A stretch of DNA of 64,000 nucleotides from Primula veris (taxonomy: Eukaryota > Streptophyta > Magnoliopsida > Ericales > Primulaceae): positions 36,070,702 through 36,134,701 of the forward strand of contig OY821743.1 of the NCBI GenBank assembly GCA_963682055.1. Reading direction: 5' to 3'. Shown here piece after piece: positions 24,435 to 37,459 of this stretch (the stretch's first letter is position 1; the number at the start of each line of letters is the position of its first letter). A program made the position numbers and the translations under genes. The notes under the pieces are model-generated. The model worked only from the letters and a program-made list of their open reading frames with translations, was not told where the DNA came from and searched no databases.

Positions 24435-26044
24435 CTGGTACATAAAAATAACTAAATTTTTAACTTTCTACACAAAAAATAATCCGAGACAACTTTTGTT
24501 GTCCAACTTAAAAGCTAATCTTTTTCAACATTTTGGACTAATAAGTTAACGCGCTATCAGTGGTATAGACAAGTTTTTTCCCAATTTTGGAAAAAAAATA
24601 ATACTCTTTTGTTTATTTTTGTTTGGCTTTAAGTTAAAAAAAAAAATCTTGGACCTTGTTTGGTCGCACCTTTTGAGCTCAATTTTTTTTGCAGGTTCTC
24701 TTAAGAGTTGTACTGCATTTGGCTGATCAGATTAAAACTGAGAATTTTCTGGTCTTTTGCTTGAAAAAAACTTTTATGTTTCAAGCTGGATGAATTAGCT
24801 ATCTTCTTGAAACAACAATCAGGCATATTTGCTTAAAAGCCACAACCAAACAAGTATTAGATATTTATAAGCTCATGTCAAGAGATTTTTACATATCCCC
24901 TAGATAGATAAAAGTAGAAGTTGCTTTAAAGTCTGTGTTCGAACAATGGAGTACCATCCTAAAGCCGATAAAATAAGCTGATCATCACTTTTCCAGAAAA
25001 TTATATGGTTATCTGAATCTCAGTAAATTTCATTTATTTCATAAACAACTGCAGAAACTACTGCTGTTAAAAGGATTAAAAAACTACAATCTATATTTCA
25101 TCAAAAATTGTACCTTAATAAACTGCTTGGCCAATTGCATAGTTAAAATACTAACATAAAGCATGGTGTCATAGTAATTAACCAAACGGATAGCTTCAAA
25201 TAACATCTTAATAATTGTTAAAAAGAGCTATTTGTATAATCAGAGTAGGAACTATCAGCATCCCACATATTGCAAAAAAAAAACTGATCTTTTACCATGT
25301 TTCTCGATTTATTTATTTATTTATCGATTTTATCCTTTCAGCACCTCCCATAATTACGAAAAAAACTGTTCTAGTTCCGCCACTGCTTGAAAATCCATTA
25401 AAACCTACAGTATCATATGATCCATATCATATTGATGGTATATTGATAAATTAGTGAACTACCAATCATCTATTTCTATCACTTACAAACTCAATCTAAA
25501 TATTTTCATAATTGACCAAAGAGCTACATGCATAACCAAAATAACATCATAAAAAGATAGCATCTTTACAATTAATCTAAGAAAAAACTGCATAATCAAA
25601 ATAACATAATACAACAACTCAACTTGGTAATTGATCAAAGATCTAGCTGCATCAATAACAAATATTCAAATTCATTTCATTTGAATTATGAAAAAAAAAA
25701 AAAAAAAGAGCTAGTTGCATAGTCAAACCTTCAAATAAATCTTCAAAATAACTGAATATTCAGCAAAATCAAGAGCTGCCCACCTCACCAATTACCAAAA
25801 CTTTTTACTAACTATTGAATTAAAGAAGTTTAATCATATGGGTATCTGATGATCAGATCAAATGATTGTCCAAAAAAAAAAAAAAAACTGATCAAAAAGC
25901 CATTTTTAAACACCCACAATATAAATACAATATAAGTATATGTTATGCATATATAATATATATAGATAGAGAGAGATAGAGATTGTTAGTGGATCAGAGG
26001 ATTATATAATACAGTCCAGAGAATATGTTATCCAGTATACTCTT
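24435..26044 (-). other. Probable leader intron and promoter side of the BBD gene
   Basis: TGTACCAG/GAGATTGG ending at 24435 is a good 3' splice site eight bases before the ATG, so the 5' UTR is probably interrupted. The matching non-coding exon could not be placed; it should lie upstream, perhaps near 25990-26040. The stretch contains a MITE (24655-24854) and poly-A tracts near 25690 and 25870. Confidence 0.45.
24655..24854. mobile_element. MITE of the GTTTGGTTGCAGC family upstream of BBD
   Basis: Inverted ends: CTTGTTTGGTCGCACCTTTT at 24655 and the reverse complement of CTTGTTTGGTTGTGGCTTTT ending at 24854. 200 bp, non-coding, inside the probable leader intron. Confidence 0.7.
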
Positions 26045-29000
26045 TTTGATATTTTCATTTCATTTCATTTGAAAATACTTAAATACCTTCTTTCTCCAAT
26101 ATATTTACTTTTTTGTTTGTTTTAATTACGGTTACATTATAAATAAAATTATCGCGCTTATCTCAGACTTATATGTAATAATTTTACTCTACTCGGTTTT
26201 ATTAATATAATGAAAACATAAGCAGGCGGTCACAGTATAAAAATAAAAATGAGATATAATAAGTTAGAGCATCTACGATGGTCATATTAAGTCGCTTGTT
26301 AGATAATAAAAATTTAGTCAACGGTTAAAATTTTGGTCACGTTAGTTGTGTTAAACAACCCATTAACTTTAATATTGTTAAAAAAATTGTTATTTTTAAC
26401 AATTATTTTGATCGATGAAGTGGCAAAAATGATTTACTTAATAACTATAATTAAGTATCAATTCCACTAATAGCATATCTGGCTATAAATATTCAAAATT
26501 AAAGCTTATGGACAGTTATACGTAGATTAGTGAGTTTTTCTAAGAAAGAATAATTTTAATTAATAAAAAGATAACTTTGTTAAACTTATAAAGTAATGTG
26601 AATTTTAAATTTAACATACACATGTGACATTTAACGACATTTAACGTACAATTAAATGATGAATTAGCAAAACTTAACACGGTAAAATTAACAGAACTAA
26701 CGTGAAACTCGAAAAACACGATTCAAAATAACAAGATGTTTGGACGACAGTATACCTCAATATAACAATGTGTGGTATAATAAGACTAGTCATAACAATA
26801 ACGTGACAGACTGTCACCACAATATTAATAGAATAACCGACTATAAAATGTCTAATTTGAAAGATTTAACTCAATCATCAATGATGTAAATAAGTTATTT
26901 AGCTTTTATGGTTTTTTTTTAATGTTATGGTTAGCTTAAGTAATAATGGAGTATGTTTGGTTCTGGTGGTTTTGACTTGAAAAATCAACTGGTTGTTAAT
27001 AGTTAATATAATAGTGTTGCTTAAAATAGAGGAATGAAAGTATTAGTACATAATAATGGTCTTATAGTTAGAAACAAAATTATGGTATTGTACTTTGACA
27101 ACTAAAATAACATTTAAAGTGTAAGAGTGAAAATATATTTTGTACTTATTTACAAGACTTTATCTTTTAGATTATAAAATAAAAAAATAAAATAATAAAA
27201 AGGACTTTATCTTTTAATTAGATGAGGCAAAGGGTATTTATGTGTTTTGACAAATAAGGCATTCAGATGAGAGCCACGTGTAAATTAACACAAAAATGTG
27301 GATAAGGCCTCATCTTTATCCTCTGTCCACAAAATACAACTATATTATTTTATTTTATTTTATTTATATAAACAATTATATAACTTTGGTCCTCTTTAAT
27401 TAACTTGTATATTGGGACGACGTTTCGTGTGACACGTTATAAATTATGATGATGATATAAATGTAGAAAAAAAAAATATGATATAAATTATGATTATGAT
27501 ACAAATATTTAGAGAACAAAAATATAGTATATAAGAATTTTGTGTGGTTAAAGAGAGAGAAATAGTGTAATTAGTTTTTATTTTTGATGAAAATAGTTAT
27601 TATGATAATTAATAAAAAAGTATAGAGATATTTTTGAAAAAAAAATGTCTAAATTGGACAGACTCATTTGAGTTGGATTGACTTATTATAATAGAATGAT
27701 GTTTCAAAGTATTGTGTTTTATTTTTAGAAAAATAAATAATTGAATGTGAATGCTATAAGTAGTTTGGGAAAATAGACAACTGGTATCGAGTTATTAATA
27801 CAAACAAACTTAAGGCAAATTAATATCTTAGTTTTAACTCTAAGTTACATTAGTTATAAAGAACGTTACAGAGTCCGACTCAAAATATAATATTTATGAA
27901 ACTCTAGTCGAGACTACTATAAAATTAAATATTAGTTAAAAATATTTTTAAAAATTAATAATTTTAATATATTTTATTTGACGATTCAATAAAATAAAAA
28001 ATTAAATATAATATTATAGAATCTTATTCGAGACTATCATAAAGTTAAATATTAAATACATGGCCGAATAGCATGCTTTTAAATTTCGGGATGAAAATGA
28101 AATTTATAAATTTAAATTGAGCACTGGTGTGTTGAGAGTCTGACTGAGCTTATCTGCTTTATAACATTATTGTATAAAAAAATAAATTCTATGTGACTAT
28201 GTATTCCTAATTTTGGTAGTTTTTCAGTTTAACAAGCATAAAATATGTTAAAGACATTCAATATGCTGAATTTTGGGGTGTCATTAACTAATGTTGTCTT
28301 CAACTCCATGAATTAAGTTTGAGTTTTGTAATTGTTTTTGTTAGTAATTCATTCCAACAAATGTGATGTTAAACTAAATACGCATATATTTAGTGAATCA
28401 AATAACCGATAATTATCAATTTACACCTTCGTTACTTCTAATTTATGAAAATTCGCCTCATTCCTCTTGATACAGCCAAATTTATGTGGAATTAAGATCC
28501 AAACAACTGTATATATGGTCATCTATGTATATTTTGTTATAAATATTAACTTTTAAAATAATAATAATAAACCTAAAATGCGCCGCCCAGAGCTGTGCAC
28601 GCGAGGAGCAGACTTTTCGATCGGAGGCACAATACAGTCCATTGGCCCCGAGTCTTCGCCACCATTAAAGGTAACATCGGCGATTCGACGCCTCCGGAGA
28701 GTGGAGAGGCGCAATAGAGTCCATTGCGCCTGAGTCTCCGCCACCATTAAAGGTGACAGAGAAGATTCGGCGCGTCTGAAAGACTCCGTTAAACATGCTC
28801 TTCAAATTGTGCTAAATGGACTGATCATTCATAATAAGGAAACTACTTTTTTTTATGGTCATTAGATTTACACAAACAATGCTATATCTCATTTTCAGCC
28901 CAATTTCAAGTCTACCGTTTTAGCCCAATTTTTTTTTTTAAACAGGTCAAACTTTATTAACATGAAATATTAAGTGCATGGACAATGCCCCAATACTGGT

Positions 29001-30189
29001 CGGAATTTAGAATTATGATAAAATACACGTAAACAAATTAAGTTACACAGAGAATGGACTGCAAAACAGTAAAATAAGGAGAAAAATCACATGATTTAAT
29101 ACCACAAATCTTCAAAATCTTAAATGGTCAAACTTGATATGATGATTCATACTCTACTCCTTATCACTCCAAACCTTATAACGCCACTTATCTTTTCATG
29201 ATCAGAATGATCTAGAACACGAATTAAAGAGCAAACCTTCCCATAAAGTTTAAAATTTTAGTGGCATTAAACCTTAATAAAAAGCTTAAAATTACTGTTA
29301 AAATATCAGCTACAAAACTAGACCATATATAAAGTCAACAAAGGATTCTAATATTACAAAATGAGGTTTATAACCAATGCATATAAGATAGCTTCTGTTT
29401 TGTTCCTTTTCAATGCAGCTTCATAAGAAATCTTTTTTTCATTAAAGTTTTGTACCTGAAAACTAGTATTAGATGTTTATTCTTCATTAGAAATCTTTTC
29501 TTCATAAGAAATATTTTCTTCATTAACAGTGTTAGCCCAACTTGAGTTTATTCTTCAAGGGAAAAAAAATTCAACTATTAAATGTTTTAAATTAAGATGG
29601 AAAGATCAACACTAAGCAGTCGAGGAATGGAGAGGATCACCAAAGATTGTGAAGTGTTGAACAATAAATACATTGAATGATAAAAATTAAATCATTACTT
29701 CCCATATAAAATCCTCTTATACTATTTGCAAATATTTCAAAACTAACTCCTATCAAATACTTTATATATGTTTGTAAAGTAATGTAGATGATTCCATGCA
29801 TGATTATATTGTTTGGTCCAATTTTCTGTTTTGAACTTATAAGCTGCTAAGAAACAAGTGAGGACGTACGTACATTATTCCTCGAAAGGAATTTAACGAA
29901 GCAAAATACAACGTCCGACAAAACTAATCAAGGCTGGGCGCCAATACATACATTACTTGAAATAATGCAAAACATCCTTTAACATTATGGAATCCTTACA
30001 TGAATCACCAATGGATCAAACGTGGTCCATATCCTCGTTATCTTACTTTTAAAGGATGACCAAACTTGCTCCATTGCATCTGGTAAATACTTGGATATAT
30101 TAAGATATCCATAGCCATTTTCCAGGCAAAACGTTTACCAATCACTAGTGTTACCACAACTTTAAAAAGTACAAATTAATTTTGAAACT
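26045..30189. other. Intergenic region between BBD and the bHLH gene
   Basis: Very AT-rich. A piece at about 27630-27700 on the minus strand matches the left part of the Helitron-like element at 46074 (TTATTATAATAGAATGATG and the block before it), so it is a fragment of the same repeat. A GC-rich duplicated block lies at 28576-28795. The right part holds the 3' UTR of the bHLH gene. No gene was recognised. Confidence 0.5.
28576..28795. repeat. GC-rich tandem duplication, period about 82 bp
   Basis: Two units containing CAATACAGTCCATTGG and CAATAGAGTCCATTGCG (AGTCC at 28636 and 28718), followed in both by GCCACCATTAAAGGTRACA. It is by far the most GC-rich stretch in the region, and CpG is frequent. 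Origin unknown; it may be a transposon fragment. Confidence 0.7.
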
Positions 30190-33100
30190 TTAGTTGCTAA
30201 AATTCGGGGGCGGCCAAACACCTCCGTCTGTAATGTATGATAAGCATGATAAAGGGACGAGACAAAGCCCCCGACTTTGTAAATCTCGCTTTGCTTCTTC
30301 AGTACCATCTTCTGATAAAATCTGATATATTTCCGATAAAAATCAGTCTACGTTTACATGTGTATCTTCAGAAACCAGAGAATTTTGAACTGAAACTTAT
30401 TGAGTAGGAAAAAAAGGTGATTGAATTTATTTATACACTTTAAATATCAAAACAAAAGCTCCATGTACTTAAAAATGGGTGGTTTCCAGTTATTTTAAAA
30501 CATTTGGGAATTAAAATGGAAACAAAATATTAATGAAATACTTACCCCTCGCGTACTCATTGTTCTACTGTTCTTGTTTCTTGAAGATTTCATGTAAGGG
30601 ACGCTCAATGTCTGCGGAAAAAGAGTTATTCAACTAGAATATGATACACACTCTTTATACAAGTTGGTAGATTAAAATGCCATGATCCGAATACGAATTA
30701 TCAAGCTTAATTTGCAAAATGCTAGCTAAATCTCTACTTAAAAAGATAATGCACTTTAAAAATTCGACCATGTAATCGAAACATGTACACTGCATGCTGC
30801 AGATATGAGTGTTTAACCATGCATTATTGCCTTTCTATTTTACTTCCTTAATTATCACGGACATGGATCGTTGTCTTTTCAACAGTCCAATCTGAACCTT
30901 ACTCGAATGTTCTTTATGATACTAAGACCTTGAACCATTAATTTTTTGGTTTTCATAGTTGGTTTTACTTTCTAGGTTATCTGGATAGAGAGGGACGGGT
31001 CCTGAACAACCCGTTATATCCGAGTTGATAGACTTCAATTTTGCTATAACTTTCACGTTGTTTAGATTTTGGACTATATGTACCGAAAATAAAGAATTAT
31101 TCCATTTAACGACTTCCTTCCCTCCTCATACAAGTCGAAACAGGCCTAGGCCGGGGGATCATCTATACGGAATTTTATAACACATGAAATAAGTTATAAA
31201 AAAAATGAATAATTGTTTTCAATTAAATTAAGGAAAGCTTTTTGCATTTGGGTATTCATTTATCCAAAATGGTTTTCATATTCAGGGAATATGATTAATA
31301 AATTAACCTAATTTTCAAGTTGTAAAGTTTTTCGTTTTTATTTTTTCAGACTTGTATTTCGGATCTATGCATTTTGATATTCCTGTTTTGATTTCGTGGG
31401 GGTTTTTCCTCCACATTTTTTATTTCCCCATCATTTATAAAAAAAAACTAACCTAATTTTAATTTCATTTCTGAAAACTAAACACGTACAGTGTTTATTT
31501 CTTTTATAGTTTGAAGTATATATTATTTTTCAAATCTTATATATACTCTATATGAAGGTAAAGAACACCATGCACATGCGTATAGTCCTTTTTATCAGAA
31601 TTAAAAGTGATACGGTCAAACATAAAAACTTGTGCCCTAAAAAGAAAACCTAGTAGGGTCAACAGTACTACTAATTCCGGCAATATAAACTCGGTTTCAT
31701 TTTATCTAATGGAATTTTTTTTTCCTTTCTTTTATCTTTTGCTAATTTTGTTAACTAAATTAACATACTTCAGACTAATCGACATGGTTGCTAGACGACC
31801 ACAATGGCACAACAATAACACACAGTCGTAAATTTTATTGATCGTTAATGAATTTGCACAACCAATCAACTAGCACTCCGCTTATGGTAAATACCTTTCA
31901 ACCTATGGAAAGCATAAAGAAACAAATTTTCTACTCATTCCGTCCCTGAATAAGTGTGCATTACGAAAATACATGCAATTTTGACCATTAATTTTCTTAT
32001 CCGTATGTTGTCGAATTTTTTTTCTTCAAAAATCAATTATATAGTTCATGGTTATAACTATATGACGGATTTTTTAGATTTTCCATTTCAGTAATTTAGA
32101 TATGAAAAAATCGATTGTCAAAATTGTACCTTAAGATAGACAAAATCCACGATTTGGAAGTATAGAATTTACCTAACAGACTGAACAAATGTATCTTTGA
32201 AGATTTGAGCATCAGAAGAGATGTTATGCATTTTGCAAACTAGGGAGTTTTTATTAAGCTATTGGTGCTTTAAATGTATTACGAGGATCAAATAAACATT
32301 TCCTCTACCTATAAGGACCCTTTGTATAAATGACCATCGAAAACTTTAAATATTTTTTGTTATTTTTGTACTTCCTTCACTAACTTTCATTTATAGCTTC
32401 AAATACAATTTTGTTATTTTTATTTCAATAAATTCACTTTTGTTATGTTTACTAGCATAGTATCATGTGTTAGAAACTTATAATAACATTTTTTATTATT
32501 AAGTTTGATGACTAAGAAGCACAAGAAGAATGTTCCTCGGGAATTGAAATTGAAATTGAAATTGAAATATAAATAGAAATTAGCTAAGAATATACCAACC
32601 TCAACCTGGTTTTGAAGAAATTTGATATATCCAATGGCTTCCATCAGTACCGATGCTGTGTCTGTCTGCAATATTCCCCACGCCCACAATATCACATGCC
32701 AAAATCCAAAGATTTAATTTTTATTTATATACAATACCTTAAATAAAAAGAACTTTCATTTTGGGGTTCATTGCATTTTTAACTTGTTGTAAAGGATTTC
32801 TTTACCAGTTGTTACTAGTATTAAATGTATAATTCAACCATTATATTATGATTAAAAGTAGGGTTAGGATAGTGCGATTTATGTCATTGTTTCTTTCTAA
32901 AAAATATCGGGTTTTTTATGATCAGAAGTTAAAAGTGTAGTTTATTTACAAACGTTCTAATGGAAAGTTTTTATGTTCATTGACAAGCATTTTATTATTA
33001 TCTCTCTGAATTTATCTTTCAAACTGATATATGCAAAGAAGATTTAATCAGTTGTACCTTCGAGAAAAGAGTTTTACTTGTTAGTGCTATTTGTTGGGGA

Positions 33101-36100
33101 TTCATTTAAGATAAATATGAACTTTCATTAAGTAGCAAAAATATCATGATTTGTTTCTTAATTTACAGAGACAGAGTTTACAAGTTTATACTTTATATGC
33201 ACATTACAATAAAAAGGGTCCCGACAAAGTGTAAATATATAGATATGCATGTTATTTTCTATATAAACATAGAATTGATTTTCCTGTCAAATCACAAATT
33301 AACGTATTTTTAAGTAAACTTCAATAGGAGTATTAACTTGTTACATTAGTACGACGCTTCGAAAATTGGAGTCCGATAGTAGTGTACCTTGCCAAAAGGA
33401 GCCACCAACTGTTGGAGAGCTGCAATTCTATCTCCTAGTTTCTCTTTCCTAACCTGGTAATTCATTGCCCAACATCACACACCAATTTGTCAGTTGATTC
33501 AGTTAAAAATTATAGACGTTAGCGTATGTGTTAAAGGCCAATCTTTGTGCTAGCCAAGATACTAAATCCCGCTTAAGCACAGGACTCGTAAAAGGCCCGA
33601 AAAAAATGACTCTCTTTAAGTAAATTCTGTTAGTAAATATTAAACGATGCGTTTGTATCCAAGCATCCATCGGACCATTGGTAAGTCTCTACCACCTAAG
33701 TTCCGGGTAATCCCCAGGGTAAAATGGTTCAAGTGGCTTTAGTAGTACAAGTTTTTCTTTCTTTTAAAAAAAATTGGTTGGAGGGATATTTGAACTGCTA
33801 ACCTTTTGTGACCTAAATCTAAGAAGTGTTGTTGTGAACCAATTGTAATCATGATGCATTTATGAAAATTTTGATGATCTTATTATAAGATACATTTTTT
33901 TTAATATATAAATGGTGGAAAAAACCCATATTTTTATTTTATTGAATTAGTGAAATGAAAATGCGGGAAAAACCCCGATAAAATGGATTGGGCCAAAAGT
34001 GCACCAATCTGAAATAAAAGATTATAAGATACATTTCACTAGAAGAATGTATCAATAACTTTGGAGACGAGTAATACGTAATTTCATAGTATTTTTGGTC
34101 ACAAAGCATGGGAAAAAAACAAATGATAATTTTTTTACAAGTATTTCAATTTTATAAATATGTTAAATAGAACAATTCGCAATTTAAGTTTTGAGAGTAT
34201 CCCAAGTGTATATATCTTATCGTAAAAAAAAAGGACCATACATAAGAATTAGAGTTTTCTTTTACTTTACTGTTTAGTGATGGACAAACTGTGACTTGCT
34301 TCTTTGAAGTGGCTTTGACGATTTGAAACGTAAGATCATAAGTCATAAGTCGTAAGTCGTGTGAGGGAGCACTTGTGCAAAAAAAGGGACATCGTTTGTA
34401 AAATATATCTCGAGAAATGATTAAAAAATAACCTTAAAAGGAGGACAAGAAGTGCGTGGCTCGGATCTTGATTTTTTCTGGGGAACCTTTGGTTCCAAAG
34501 AAGTGCTCCGTCTTTTTGCTTCTGTAATTCCACTACTAAAAGATGAAACCTTCAAAAAATAAAGAAAAGAGTAAAATTCATTTATAATTACTGTGAAGAA
34601 CAAAAGTAATTATGGTTATTTAAGATACCCAATGCTGAAAATCTGAAAACACTATGTATAAAGCTGAGAGTAATCCTCATTTTGCATCAAAAGCTATTGC
34701 TTTTCAATTCTCTTTTCCTTTTGGTGTTTTTCTTATTTTGGAGAGGAAAAAAGGAAAAAAAAAAGTTCCATGACTTTTCTTGCTTCTCCATTAAGAGAAT
34801 CTTAAGACAATAGTTCATCATTATGTTCTTCTCTTCTCATTTAACTAATCCTCATTTAATCCTCATATATAAACCACTCTAGACAAAAACGTATTTGCTA
34901 ATTAAGAGCAACATTTAAAAGGATTAAGAGAAATTACGCATCCATGCATGTGTTGTAGTGGAAAGATAATAAGTCAGAATTTCCAAATAGAAAAAACCAG
35001 TTAAAACAACTAACAATTACTAGGTCATTTCATTTTTAGCTTGGACTTATTTAAGAAAAAAAATATATGGAAAATGAAATCAACAAACCTTACATACAAC
35101 TTTTTATAAAAGAAAGTTGAAAAGGGACAGAAAATTCATTTCCAATTGTCAATTTAGTCTGGTAAAATTAGATGTATGTTGATTGCATAAGCATCTTAAG
35201 TCTTAACATACGGTCGTTTGGTGTGTGGAAAGGAAGCAAAAGAAAAATATAATTAAAGTAGATGGAAGGATATTAGGATTTTTCGTTTTTAGATTTTAAT
35301 TATTGATCTGAGTTTGGGCACCATGAATTTATGACTTAAGGAATAATGAATGAAGCAAAATAAATTGAAACCCACCTTTATATACTTTATAAAAATAAAC
35401 TGGAAAAAGAAATCACTATTATCGGGGTAAGACCACTTATATTATTTTCTTCCCAATATACTAGTACCGGAAATAATAGGGATTTTCACCGGATGTGCAC
35501 ACCCAACTCCACACAAGTCCGGAGTCTCTATCAATTTAATTAAATTAATTTTATTCCGTTTACAAACTTGTATATTAGTTAGTAATGTCTCACTTATGGC
35601 GGAGAAAAAAAATAGCAAAAATATATATAGCAGTAATACACTTGAAAAGAAAACTCACTTTGCTAAGGCCTTCTGAACTTTGACTTGATTGTTGCATATG
35701 ATCAAGGCCATAACTAGAAAAACTTTCTTTGTAAAAAGTATGGTCATTGACAAATCTGCCAGGATTAAGTAGATCCAGAGCCTGCGTATTCACATCCAAT
35801 GAACTAGAACTCGCTGAGTTAGTTGTTCGGTTCAAATTCGAAACATTTATAGTTGGGAAAATCTGGCTAAAATTTCCTCTGGTTGGTGTAATTTCATTTC
35901 CCAAACATGTGTACAATTCTCCATTAACTGGAAATTGAACTCCATTAATTTGACAATCTGAGGAGAAGTTTCTAAGCAAGAGCTTCTCATTAAGATCACC
36001 CAAATGATTTCCTTGCTCGTTCTTTATCAAGGGGTTAAAGGGAAACTCTTCTATGCTTGAGGGGGAGCTTTGTAGCATATCAGTAAATTTTTGGTAGGAA

Positions 36101-37459
36101 TCTGAAATTTCCCCTTTTATTCTTGCAAGATGTAAGTCATGGCCAAGCTGACTAGTGAAGCTTCCTGCGATATTACTATTTGCCCACTGAAAACCCAAGT
36201 CTTGATTAATGATCGAGGCGCTTTGGAGAGGGGGAAGATAGTCGTTTTGATGTGTTGTATCCCTCGGATTTATTATTAATGTTCCAATATTATTTGAACT
36301 CCTGCAAAAACACTTGATAGAATTATTTTACCATGGTAAACACATTTTAGAAGAGGAAATTTGGAAAACAAATAAATTTAAGTGAAACAAAAAAGAGAAA
36401 ACTACTTAACCTCCAGTACTTTGTTACTACAGTTTAATTTATTTTTAAAGAAGATCTAAGATTTCCCTCATTTACTCTTTTAGTACAAAACCTTATTAAT
36501 TTAAGTGCAAATAAAAAATTAAAAAAAAAGGGTATCCCTTTACTTTTCTTTTTAAGGGCAGTACTACTACGACATAATAAAATCAATTTCACTTCTTGAA
36601 TAATCTGGTTTCAGTATAGAAGATGGATTTTTCAGGTGAGAAGTTTTGGATAATCTGATACTTGTTTTAATAAATAAATAAAGCCATCTGAAAGAGATTA
36701 ACCATCAAGTGAGCTGGATATCAAACAAATTAAAACGTATCAGATAAAACTCTACTATAACTTGAGTACTGTTTATTGCGAAAAACTTCTGTACAGTTTA
36801 TAAAGAATTAAATAAATGGTTTAACCAGGTAGAAAGTCAAAAGAAAAATACATGTTACCTTGTAAATAATTGAAACCCTAGTTTTAGTAGAACCTGTTTT
36901 TTATGCTGGCAACAAATATTGGAAACATGATGATACTGAAATTTGTAAATCAAATAGTATTTAGTAACTAAGCAAGTAAGCATATTCTGAGTGGGAGAGT
37001 TGGACTTTTTTGATGTTTTGATGCCACATCAAATCAAAAAAGAAAAGTGATCTCATAAAAAGATTCCTAGGCCTAAAGATGAAAATCATTATTAAGGAGA
37101 AAATTTATAACAACTGGTAGCTGAAACATCATACAGTAGTTATTGAAGTTATCCAATAACTCAAGATATGAGTCTGGCCACAAAATTTCAGGTATATGAT
37201 GAATATTTTTTGTTTTTTCATCCTAGTAAACAATTACCAAGAACCTCAAATGGAAAAGAAAAAAAAAACAAGAAAATTACAACTTATTTTTAAAAATTAA
37301 AAAGTTAATAGTTGAAAAAAAATAGTTGAAAAATAAGAAAGAAACTGACATAATAGTGTTTGGAGAACCATCATCTCCATAGCAATTCGAAGGTGAAGAA
37401 GCAACAAGTTGATGATCTTGAAGCTGATGATGATGATAATGGAGATTTGTAGAGTCCAT
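30190..37459 (-). CDS. bHLH110: bHLH transcription factor, bHLH110-like
   Basis: Seven exons in transcription order: 37459-37350, 36301-35659, 34549-34433, 33453-33388, 32665-32600, 30611-30546, 30321-30190. Phases fit and give 399 aa. The start is the ATG of MDSTNLHYHHHQL. The N-terminal half is Ser/Asn-rich and disordered-looking. The DNA-binding region is RTSCPPFK (about 283-290), KEKLGDRIAALQQLVAPFGK (293-312) and TDTASVLMEAIGYIKFLQNQ (313-332). The family tail LSVPYMK is followed by RDLQSRGLCLVPLSC. This subgroup lacks the His-Glu-Arg E-box contacts of canonical bHLH proteins. Targets are unknown. Three consecutive exons of exactly 66 nt encode loop, helix 2 and tail. The last acceptor (30322) was chosen as phase 0; a site ten bases further in is an alternative. 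Function in the nucleus is inferred. Confidence 0.93.
31934..32150. mobile_element. Degraded Stowaway-like MITE in bHLH intron 5
   Basis: Left end CTCATTCCGTCCCTGAATAA followed by TGCAATTTTGACCA, matching the element at 39315-39519. The inverse CAAAATTGTACC lies near 32118, but no clean right terminus is present. Confidence 0.4.
32543..32568. repeat. Hexanucleotide microsatellite
   Basis: About four copies of ATTGAA in a bHLH gene intron. Confidence 0.8.

Noticed and set aside
33530..33860. Possible tRNA-derived SINE in a bHLH intron
   Set aside because: A B-box-like AGTTCAAATATCC exists on the minus strand, but the A box is poor and no element ends could be found.
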